Made by a program: the position numbers and the translations under genes
Shown: piece after piece, positions 16,501-25,267 of the stretch
Layout: the number at the start of each line of letters is the position of its first letter
How positions within the stretch are numbered: position 1 is the first letter of the stretch
Source: Ophiocordyceps camponoti-saundersi (nom. inval.)
Lineage: Eukaryota; Ascomycota; Sordariomycetes; Hypocreales; Ophiocordycipitaceae
Assembly: GCA_003339415.1 (NCBI GenBank)
Contig: PDHQ01000099.1
Location: forward strand, 90,169-118,687
Direction of reading: 5' to 3'
Length of the DNA stretch: 28,519 nt
Notes under the pieces: generated by a model
The model's database searches: none
What the model saw: only the letters and a program-made list of their open reading frames with translations
Told to the model about the DNA's origin: nothing

Positions 16501-19500
16501 GAGCCGCCAAGGCATGTCTTCAGGGCCGTGTTCAGATTCTTATGCCAGCGGAAGAGTAAATCCCTGAACTGCGCGTGCTCGATGAAAGAATCGGGTTTGC
16601 CCTGGTCGTTGAAGGAGAGAGCGAAGCCGGAACGTGGCTGATCGTTCGTGCCTTTGGCCTCTCTGTCGTAGACTCCGACTTGCCGCGCCACCTCTTTGTT
16701 GTTGGCCGACTTGACGTCCTTGTCGTTTGCCGGCTCGTTCTTGTGCCACCGCGATAAGTCTTCAAGGATGAGCCTCAAGAACCGACCCAGATGCTCCGCC
16801 TCGCGAACGGTGCAGTCGTAGATCAGGACACGCAGTCGGCTGGCGTTGAACAGTCGATCATACAGTGTCATCAGTTTGAATCCCGGAGCGTTCCAGTCGT
16901 GCAGGGCCTTGATGAAACGAAAAGTGAACTCGGCATCTGCCGCTGAGAGCAGGATCCGAGGCAGGAAGCAGTGTTCGAGCAGCACGTCGCATATACCCTC
17001 CGGCTTCAACGCGGATTTTGGGAACGAGGCCGTTTGAAACATCCTGGACAAGTAAAACTTCCACTTTGCCTTCCGCAGACCATGTTCGCTGAGCTCGTCA
17101 AGTAGGAAGCCCTGCGTATCCATGAGTTCTTTCCTCTTCTCCATCTTTCGGTCGACGGCTCTGCGCGACATGTCGGCACGATCGTTGGCCAGCGTCTGCC
17201 AGTCGTTCATAATCTTCTGCCGCTCTTTGACGTAGATCTCCTCGGGAAAGCAGAGGTCCCCAAGCTGCAATGACCAGAAGGTTGCATATAGTTCGGGAGT
17301 GATCCTGCGCCAGACTTTTGGGCCGAACTGTTCCTGGACCGAGTCGATGATGGGCTGCAAGGCGGCCATGGCGGTCCGCGAGAGAGATGAGTCGTCGGGT
17401 TTCTATTCCGACGTCCCTACAGTCAGTGGTGCCGCACGCGCGAGAGAACGAGGCTTCGAATTGGGGTGTCTAACTTGTTGGCCCTCAGGCTCTGCGCCAT
17501 CTGGAGGCGCCGCCGCCTCGGTCGGTTCCGCGTTGGCCGGCTTCGCGTCCGACATCTTGACGTCGCCGTCCTTGTCAGTTCCCGGCTTGCGGGGCTGCTG
17601 CTGCAGAGCTTCCTTTTTCGTTCTGCTATCCCTCCAGGGGAACATGCGATGAGCCAAGCTGGCCCTGCCAATCAGAAACGCAACGTCCGTCCCCAGCCCG
17701 AACGAGCTCATGAGTACAGGGATGGACGGGACGATGTCGTCGAAAGACACCGGGTCGAGATTGCTCCATAGAAGATCGAGATACTGAATCAATGTCTGGT
17801 GCGAGTCGTCGATGGTAGAAGATAGAAACTTGATATGAGCTTCATCTTCGGGAACTTGGTAAACGGCGGACCGCCGGTACTGCGCAATGTCAATCAGCAG
17901 CCGGGCTGCCAGCCCCGAGTCTACAAGTGCTTGAATGAGGCGGCGCGAGCCCTTGGAGTTCTCGAGCCGCTTGTCTTGAGCCCTGATGAGGGTGTGTCGA
18001 CGGAGCCACGAGCCGCCGGCCAGGGAGAAGATTTGGTAGTCGGTGAAGTCGATGGCGTCCACAATACCGCCCATGGTCGTGACGAACTCCTTGAGGATGA
18101 TGAGGTCGGTTGCATTGCCCTGGAGAAGCTGCTCGTCGACGTATTCGAGGACGGGGACGGGATCCAGGCCAGGGTAGCGGCGGAAGACCTTGCCAGAAAA
18201 TCTCGAGAGCGCCTGTAGCCATTTGCTGGTCGTGAGAGCGTGGTTCGCCTGTGTACGGCTCCGCGACCTTCCAAGCGAACTGAGCAGTGACCAGACTAGG
18301 ACGTCGTAGGACAGATCGGTGAAGTACTTGGCGCATTCGACAAAGGCTTCAATCAGGTTGGAGTAGACTTCGAGCTGTTCGAAGGCGACCTTGAAGACGA
18401 TGCCGGGCGAAGAGTAGCTGGTCTTGGCCAACCGCTTGGCCATCTCGCCCACGTTGGTGAGGGACACACGTTTCATGGTCGCCCTCGTCTCCGACATGGC
18501 GCGCGTAAAGGCGGCCTTCATGGACGGTAGGCGGGAGGTCTGGCCCTCGAACCATTCAGCGTACATGTTGTAGCGGGTATTTTGCGGGTACTTCTTGACG
18601 AGCTCCCAGATGGCGCTGGCGACGGACGCATTTGCCTTGGTCTGGCTCAGCGCCGGCAGCAAAAGTCGACGCAGCAGGTCCTGCCAGCGGACGTAATTCG
18701 CCTCAGAGGTGTCCCCATCAAGGCTCTGAGCGCCGATGCGGGCGAGCTTGGAGAGCAATGCCTCGTCCTTTCCAATGTTGACGCCGGAGAGGTTGATCAA
18801 GGTATTGCAGAGAGTGAAGACGTCGTCGACGTTCTGACAGACAGGGATATTGTCTTCCCACTCGTCCAGATAGAAGCGGTAGCTCTGGTTCTCGTTGGTG
18901 TCACACGCGTCGGGGTAGGGCCATCGCCACGTCTTCTTCGGAGGCTGGGAGCTCAGACGCACGTGTCCCTTTGGCACACCGGTCTGGTCGACGTCTGGAA
19001 GACTTTTGGCGCGGAAGTTGAGGGGGCGAACCTGGATGGGGCGCGTGCTTCTATACACCTTGTCGATCGAAACGTGGACGATTCGATGAATGCGCTGCCG
19101 CACCTCGGGGAACAACTCTGGGATCCAGGGAAAGCGGCCCAGTATGTACAGAGACTCTGGGATGGCGCCGATAGTCAGGAGCTGGATGAGGAGAGAGACT
19201 TTCTGTTCCAGCGGCTCGGGGAGGATGCTCGTCTCAACGACCTGCACCTCGACGGCCTTCTTCTGTTCTGTGAATAGCTTCTTCGGAAGCTCTTTCCTGG
19301 CGGGCGCCATAGGATTGTCGTCCTCTCCCTGAGGGAGGACGCCAGCCATGAGAAGGGCATTCATCTGACCGCCGCGGGTCGCTTGCTCCTGTTTCTCAAG
19401 CTTCTCGGTTTCCTGCTGGCGGACGCGGTCCATGTCGTCGTCGGCGGGAGACAGATGCGGCCAAAGGTCGGCCAAAGAGATGAAGCCGATCTTGATGAGG

Positions 19501-21074
19501 AGCGAGGCGAGGTAGAGTAGATTGGCGGGAAGCACATCCGACTTATTCCTCGTCTCCGAATTGTAAAAACGGAGCTTGAAACCGAGAAGCTGAGCCGCGA
19601 CGCGATTGCCCGGTGCGGGAAGAGTCTTGGTCTGTTTGATCCAATCTTGCACAGAGCCAACCACGGCCTCGTCGACGTCATCGACGTCCGCGATCTGGCC
19701 CTGCAGTATTCCGGGGGCGGCAATTCGCCGCCCGCCGAGCTCGAAGAAGGCGCTAAGATGAAGCTCCCGAGCGCGTTCCCAAAAGGCGACGTCTCGAGCC
19801 AGCCTCCGACTTTCGTTCATGGCCTCGTCCTCTTCAGTGGTGTTCCAATGACTATAGCCAGGGTTTGCCCAAGTGGGCAAGCCGCCCACGTATGGGGACG
19901 CGTCGTCGAGATGGGAAGAGGGCCACCAGGAGCTCGTCCGCAGAAACTTGACGAAGAACTTGAATTGCTTAATGAGGACCGTCGCAGCCACGTCAAGGGT
20001 GACGTCGAGAACCCGGCCCACGTCGAGGTCAAAGGTACCGATCAAAGCCTTAACTTTTTCGAACGTCTTGCCTGGAGGCTGGGGGGGCATCGTGTTGGTG
20101 CAGAATATCTCGGTGATGAGCTTCGAATAGCCCTCGGACTCCTCACGTAGAAGGTTGTAATTTGCCTGCCGGTACAGGAGATTCGTCGCCTGTCTGACGC
20201 CGAGTCTGGCAAAGGTATCTCTGATCAGGCCAAGCTGCTGCATCAGCTGCGCATCGAAAACCTCGCGCATTAGGGCAGGGGAAACTCCAGTGGCGATGAG
20301 AAAATCGCGAATCGCAGGACGGAACAGCCGAGAATCGTGATCGACCATGACGGAGAGCGTATCGAGGAAGGTGGAGGCGTCTGCGTCGGACGGCTGCTCG
20401 CCCAGAATCTCCTTGATACAATTTCCAGCATCCGCCGCATCAAGTCGTCCGTCTGCGACAGCATAGATAAATTCCTGATAGAGATTGGACAGCTCGGTGA
20501 CGTCGACGTCCTCTCGTGACTGAACACCGTGCTGCACGACATCAGCCCGTCCACGATCGGACCAAGTGCGAAGACGGTCATCGCTGAGGATGTCGTAGAC
20601 GTATGGAGGCATCTCAGGTGACGGCTGCTGCTGCGGCTTCTCGGCTTCGGAGGTTTGTTGCTTGGGAGGAGAAGAGGCAGGCTGCTTGGGTCCCGCGGGA
20701 GCGGGAGAAGTAGGTGGCTTGGGTTGTCTAGCAAGCGAAGGCTGAGCCAAGATCGCGCCACGAGTCGAAGGGGAAGGAGAAGGCTGTTGCCGCGGCTGAA
20801 GTTGGTTCTGCGGCGTCTGCTGTTGAGCCTGTTGCTGGCCGTAGTGGTGGCCAGAGCCGCCTCGACCATAGCCCGGGTGAGAATCGCGACGGTTATTATA
20901 GCCGCCGCGATATCCTCGCCCACGGCCGCCGCCGCCACCACCACCGCCGCCGCCGCCGCCGCCTCTGAAATAGCCCTCGTCGTGATGGGCCATGTCAATT
21001 TCCTCGGGACGGTGCGGCGAGGCTCTGCCAGCGTCGCCTGAAGGGCGGTCGGGTCGTTTTCGTTTCAACGGCAT
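13572..21074 (-). CDS. THO2: THO complex subunit 2 (Tho2/THOC2)
   Basis: The largest subunit of the nuclear THO/TREX complex, which couples transcription elongation to mRNP assembly and export and limits R-loops. Two long open frames are one gene. Exons are 21074-17475, 17402-15997 and 15906-13572, about 2446 residues. Intron 1 (72 nt, donor GTTAGA, branch CACTGAC, acceptor AATAG) joins the halves in phase. Intron 2 (15996-15907, 90 nt, GTATGT, GCTAATAA, TTATAG) lacks stops and is a multiple of three, so it is easily missed. The N-terminus begins MPLKRKRPDR, then poly-Gly/RG and Gln/Pro-rich sequence to about residue 155. The conserved body starts near PYVYDILSDDRLRTW and continues through the THO2 N and middle regions, with KSLPDVDQTGVPKGHVRLSS. 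Exon 2 opens the helical C-terminal region (TPELYATFWSLQLGDLCFP). It ends in a KP-rich repeat. Exon 3 is a long Arg/Gly/Asp/Pro-rich disordered tail, consistent with the nucleic-acid-binding tail known for yeast Tho2. The gene is divergent from MET2. Confidence 0.92.
15907..15996 (-). other. THO2 intron 2: 90-nt stopless in-frame intron
   Basis: It has a consensus donor GTATGT, a branch region ATGCTAATAATTT and the acceptor TTTTATAG. It is 90 nt long with no in-frame stop, so unspliced message would still be translated with 30 extra residues (beginning at YVPRRRRSS). The inserted peptide is unlike its surroundings. I judge it an intron from its signals. Confidence 0.82.
16042..16170 (-). repeat. 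18-bp (6-codon) tandem repeat in THO2
   Basis: Six imperfect 18-bp units (16042-16149) plus a partial extension encode a KPxPxN/S-type hexapeptide series (such as NKPEPP, NKPLPS, NKPSPL) at the end of exon 2, close to intron 2. Arrays of this kind commonly vary in length between strains. Confidence 0.85.
20936..20970 (-). repeat. GGC/GGT triplet run encoding poly-Gly in THO2
   Basis: A run of glycine codons near residues 38-50 of THO2 is followed by an RGRGYRGG segment, similar to RGG-type RNA-binding tails. Confidence 0.8.
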
Positions 21075-21687
21075 TCGATTATGTCATTTGAGAAAAGTGA
21101 CGATAGGCTGCATCAGGGGACAAGAGAGTGAGCATCAGGAGGAGAGAAATGGCCGAACCGCGGACGGTAGGGACAGGAGAGACGCGGGTGTTCAAAGAAC
21201 CGGGACGAAAGAAGAGAACGAGGAAGGGCACCGACGTCGAGAAGAAGCTCCCCGCGCGTAGGCAGAAGGGAATTCACGTGAGCACAAGAGAAGGCAGACG
21301 AAGAGGTCCGTCGTCGAAAGGCTGGAAGCGCTTGAGAATTTTGGTGCCGAGGAAGCGCTCGAGATGGACTTGACGATGGCGAGGAATGAAGGGGAAAAGA
21401 AAGCTTTCGCGGCAGCCTTGCGACGAGCTGCTGTCTTTCAAAGGTGCACGGGCCACAAGGCAGGCCACGGTGGCTGTCGTGGTAGAGGTACAAGAGAGTA
21501 TAGCGGCTCAGTGGTGGGGCAAGGAAGTAGCGGTGACTTGGGCAACTTGGCGCGGCTGCTGTCAGCAAGGCCTGTCCATGAAGTCTGGTTCAGTGGCTGT
21601 TGGGGGGCCCTGGGGAACCGCTGGCGCCATTTGGGGGAAGGCCTGGCAGCTGGCGGCCAGGGACAATAGTAAACGGCCGGCACTCAA

Positions 21688-21694
21688 TGAGTCA
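21688..21694. promoter_or_regulatory. CPC1/GCN4-type box (TGAGTCA)
   Basis: A perfect TGA(C/G)TCA match about 260 bp upstream of the preferred MET2 start. CPC1 (Gcn4 orthologue) drives cross-pathway control of amino-acid synthesis in filamentous fungi. A second match, TGACTCA at 21973-21979, lies within the first MET2 codons. Confidence 0.5.
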
Positions 21695-21723
21695 ATACGG
21701 ATAGAGGTCCGATCAATAAAGAG

Positions 21724-21730
21724 CACGTGA
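21724..21730. promoter_or_regulatory. CACGTGA E-box
   Basis: This matches the Cbf1 site (TCACGTG on the other strand) of yeast sulfur-amino-acid genes, about 220 bp upstream of MET2. CACGTG is also bound by other bHLH factors, so the binder is not certain. Confidence 0.45.
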
Positions 21731-21775
21731 CGGATGAGTAACCTCCGCAGATCGGCGTCTATCGGACTCATGCTG

Positions 21776-21785
21776 ATGGCGCCAT
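21776..21785. promoter_or_regulatory. CYS3-type sulfur-control site (ATGGCGCCAT)
   Basis: A perfect palindrome fitting ATGRYRYCAT, the consensus reported for the Neurospora bZIP sulfur regulator CYS3. It lies about 165 bp upstream of MET2, a position suited to activation under sulfur limitation. Confidence 0.55.
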
Positions 21786-21949
21786 CGGAGTCTGCAACTC
21801 TCCATACATGTTTAAAACTGAGTAATGGATGAGAACCATTGCCGTCTGGCATGACGCTCAAGGGTTATACAGCACAAAAGTCCGATTGGAGTCTCGGACA
21901 CTCTCAGAAGTCTCCAGCGAATTCGCCATGGATCGACCCTCAGTCAACC

Positions 21950-23432
21950 ATGACGGCCGATACAGTCAGTACTGACTCACCCTCTTCCCCCCTTACCGAG
22001 AGCAACGAGTCCTGAATACCGGCAAGAAAGGGTGTCTTGCCAGCCCGAGAACCCTCTTGCGGCTCTCGTTCCCGATCAACAGATAGCGATTGTGCCCGAA
22101 TTCACTCTCGAGTCGGGCGTCACGCTCTACAATGTCCCCGTCGCCTACACGGTCCGAGGCGAGCTGTCGCCTGAAGCCGACAATGCCATGGTCATTTGCC
22201 ATGCGCTGACGGGCAGCGCCGACGTGAGCGACTGGTGGGGGCCTCTTCTCGGCGGTCCGGGTCGGGCCTTTGATACGTCAAGGTTCTATGTCGTCTGCAT
22301 CAACAGTTTGGGCAGTCCCTACGGCACGGCGAGCCCCGTGACGGCCAAGGACGGTGACCCGAGCAAGGGGCGGTACGGGCCCGAGTTTCCGCTGACGACG
22401 ATCCGCGACGACGTGAGGTGAGGAATCAAGAAGGCACAAAAACAGATGGGCATAGCTGAAGACGCTTCTCGGTTCAGACTGCACCGGCTACTCCTCGACG
22501 ACCTCGGGGTGAAGCGCGTGGCGGCCGTCGTCGGCGGGTCCATGGGCGGCATGCTTGTGCTGGAGTGGGCGTACTTGGGCGTAGACTATGTCCGGTGCAT
22601 CGTGCCCATTGCCACATCGAGCAGGCACAGCGCCTGGGGCATCAGCTGGGGCGAGGCGCAACGGCAGAGCATATACGCAGACCCCAAGTACGACGACGGC
22701 TACTACGCCCTCGACGACCCGCCGGCGACGGGCCTAGGGGCGGCGCGCATGTCGGCGCTGCTGACGTACCGCAGCCGCAATTCGTTCGAGGCGCGCTTCG
22801 GCCGCAACACGCCGGACCCGTCTCGGGCGCAAACGATTGTCGAGCGCGAGGCCATGGTGGAGAACGAGGCGAATTTTCGCATCCACAACGACGGCCATGC
22901 GGTGAAGCGAGCGACGACGCCGCGGGCCGATGGAAGGAATGGCAAGCGGAATGGTGTCAATGGAACGTCGACGTCTACATACTTTTCAGCGCAATCATAC
23001 CTCCGCTATCAGGGCACCAAGTTCGTACAGCGGTTTGACGGGAACTGCTACATCGCCTTGACGCGAAAGCTGGACACGCACGACGTGTCACGCAACCGGG
23101 CGGCGACGACGGCGGAGGCGCTCCGCCTCATCCGGCAGCCAACGCTGGTACTGGGCATCGAGAGCGACGGGCTCTTTACCTTTGCCGAGCAGGAGGAGAT
23201 TGCGACGCACGTGGACAAGGCGCGGCTCGAGCGCATCGTCAGCCCCGAAGGACACGACGCCTTTCTCCTGCAGTTTGAGCAGGTGAACCGGCATATTCTG
23301 ACGTTTTTGAAGGAGGTTTTGCCGGATATGATGGGACGAGGGGAGGAGGCACCCGAGGCGGCCGAGCTGGGACGGCTGACGGTGTCGAGCACGTTTGGCG
23401 AGGCGGAGGTGGAGGACATGACGGCGTGGTAG
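21950..23432 (+). CDS. MET2: Homoserine O-acetyltransferase
   Basis: Transfers acetyl from acetyl-CoA to homoserine, making O-acetylhomoserine for methionine/homocysteine synthesis. Exon 1 ends at 22417; a 60-nt intron (22418-22477, GTGAGG...TTCAG) joins DDVR to LHRLLLDDLGV; exon 2 runs to TAG at 23432. It is an alpha/beta-hydrolase fold with the nucleophile Ser in GGSMGG, catalytic Asp in LGIESDGLF and His in SPEGHDAF. ICHALTGSADVSDWWGP, INSLGSPYGTASPVTAKDGD and SSRHSAWGISWGEAQRQS are near-invariant in the family. The 5' end is odd. The conserved frame (SPEYRQERVSCQPENP) has no ATG. The likely start, ATG at 21950, is one frame away and hits TGA after 21 codons. The two frames join smoothly if the C6 run at 21987-21992 is one base too long. 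That could be an assembly error, a real frameshift, or a missed upstream exon. The rest is intact and surely a functional-type enzyme. The promoter carries sulfur-control sites. Confidence 0.9.
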
Positions 23433-23494
23433 TGGAGAATCGGACAGCTCCGGGGAAGCGGAAGTGAAGGACATGACGGCGTGATGGTGGTGGA
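23397..23494 (+). repeat. Imperfect tandem duplication of the MET2 3' end
   Basis: 23397-23438, covering the last coding codons and stop, resembles 23452-23494 just downstream. Both share GGACATGACGGCGTG, and most differences are G to A. The duplicate is untranslated. Confidence 0.75.
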
Positions 23495-25267
23495 GGTTTT
23501 GGATAGAGATGAGTTTTATAGATGGTTGTCTTGGTATGAAGTTGGTGAGTTGGTGAGTGCTATTGGGGTGAGACTTGTGTGAGAGTGAGAGAATGAGAGT
23601 GAGTGAGTGAAATGTGTGTGGAAGTGTAGATGTGCGAGGGTGTGTAAGTGTGTGAGTGTGAGTATCAGTGTGAGTATCAGTGTGAGTGTGAGTGTGTGAG
23701 TTGTGTGTGCAGATGAGATGGTTGGGGTGTTGCAACACTTTCCAAACCGATCAGCTGCTCATTCTTCAATGCCTTTCGACAGCATGTACGGATATCACAC
23801 GATATCGTCCGTATAAGATATGTGATATATGATCTATCACAGCTTCCACCCACCCAAGTCCGTCATACCTCCACCACATCCCCCCAAGAGCAACTCAACT
23901 CAACTCGCCCCAAAGCAGGCTCTCCCGCCTCTCTCTCCCACTCCATCAACGGCCCCGCGAGCGTAACTCCTCCAACCTCACCCGCGGAGTACCCCAGCTT
24001 CTAGAAAGCCACCAGAAGCCAACTAGAAAGCAGCAGGGGTACTCTTCCTGCGGTAGTGCTCAGCTGCGATTCCCTTCCCCCTCTAACCCCCCCCTTTTCT
24101 GAACCCTCCCTGTCTCACGAAGCTAAACCAACCACCTGCAGGGGCCCGAAGCTATTTTCGTTCATTTAGACTTACGAGGGGTAAAACAGAGAGAAAGAGA
24201 GAGAGAGAGAGAAAGAGAGCGAGGAAAAGTACGGATAGAGGAGGCGGGCAGCTCTGCCTGTCTGCCTGTCTGTCTGCCTGTCTGTCTCTTTCTTTTTCCT
24301 TTGTTTACTTGCTGATCTCTTTCCGCGTCATGGATGTTTCCGAACCGTTCTGTTTTTCTTCTCCTACTTCCTCCTCCTCTTTTTTTTTGGCCCTTCCTTT
24401 CCCTGTCTCCCTCTCTTTCTCCGTGAGAGATCAGGCACTGAAGAGCAGGGGTGAATCCTAGGCAGTACATAGAATGCCTCTATATAGCTCAAAGGAAAGG
24501 AGGGACAAAACGATCCTTACATGCTTAGAACAGAGACCACACATTGTACTCCGCAATGAGGCGCACACATAACATACAAGTTCAAGGCAAAAAGGTCTAG
24601 ATCTGGTATGCTACCGCCGCCATTCGATGGTCACCAGAGTCCGCCTTTGTCTCAACTATCATCCATACACAAGAGAGAGAGAGAGAGTGAGGAAGACAGA
24701 GAGAGAGAGACAGAGACAGAGGAAGAGGAAAGAAAAAAGAAAAAAAAAAGGAATTTGAAAAAGAAAGGCCTAGAGTGGCCCTTTGTCTCCGCCTCCCTCT
24801 GATCCGTCTCGGCCTCCCTCGTCATGTCAAACCCCTACGGACGCTATGCTGCCTGCCCTGGTCTTTTCTGGATCGATGGCTTAGTTTTTTCACCCAAGTT
24901 GAAAGCTCTGGTTATTCCCCTCACGCTCAATCTCCTTCTCTCCTCTCTCCTCTTCCCCCGGTTATATGAAGGTGAGGGGAGAGAAAGGGAAGAAGAAAAA
25001 AAACAAGGGGGGTGAAGGATGAAATGTTCAAACCCCTTTCTTACTCGAATCGCCTTGTTTCTTTAATCAACCTAGACGACGACGACGACAACGACAGGGA
25101 CATCATCTTCAGAACCCTTCGTTCATTTTAAGACCCCGAAAACGTACCGTGATTCAAATCGGCTTATATCCCTTTTCTCTTCCCCGTCTTACCAGCGGCC
25201 ACCGGATGAGGCGGGGGGGTTCCTCGCCCATTCCCGTGACGCATCCCGGCTCTTCTACTCTCCCCCC
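23433..25267. other. Intergenic: MET2 3' flank and phosphate-transporter promoter
   Basis: It holds GTGA/GTGTGA microsatellite sequence (about 23570-23705), GA/GAAA runs (24188-24225 and 24673-24720), a CTGT/CTGC run (about 24257-24290), and a GAC run near 25077-25097. The CT-rich stretches before 25268 fit a fungal leader. No CACGTG (NUC-1/Pho4 site) was found in this interval by eye. Open frames here are low complexity. Confidence 0.55.

Larger units (their letters stand above)
21075..21949. promoter_or_regulatory. Divergent THO2/MET2 promoter region
   Basis: 875 bp separate the two start codons. Recognisable elements are a TCACGTGA palindrome (21274-21281) nearer THO2, and on the MET2 side TGAGTCA (21688-21694), CACGTGA (21724-21730) and ATGGCGCCAT (21776-21785). 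A 151-codon minus-strand frame within it has no protein-like features and is leader sequence of THO2. Confidence 0.6.

Noticed and set aside
13572..21074. Two separate genes, with starts at 21074 and 17369
   Set aside because: Both frames are parts of THO2 and are joined in phase by a 72-nt intron with acceptable signals.
21113..21568. 151-codon minus-strand frame in the THO2/MET2 spacer
   Set aside because: Composition is leader-like, with no domain or conserved pattern. It lies directly upstream of the THO2 ATG.
25149..25267. Upstream start for the phosphate transporter at 25149
   Set aside because: That frame differs from the conserved one. ATG at 25268 gives the expected hydrophilic N-terminus (MSAFTSSPDRTYGGN) before TM1.
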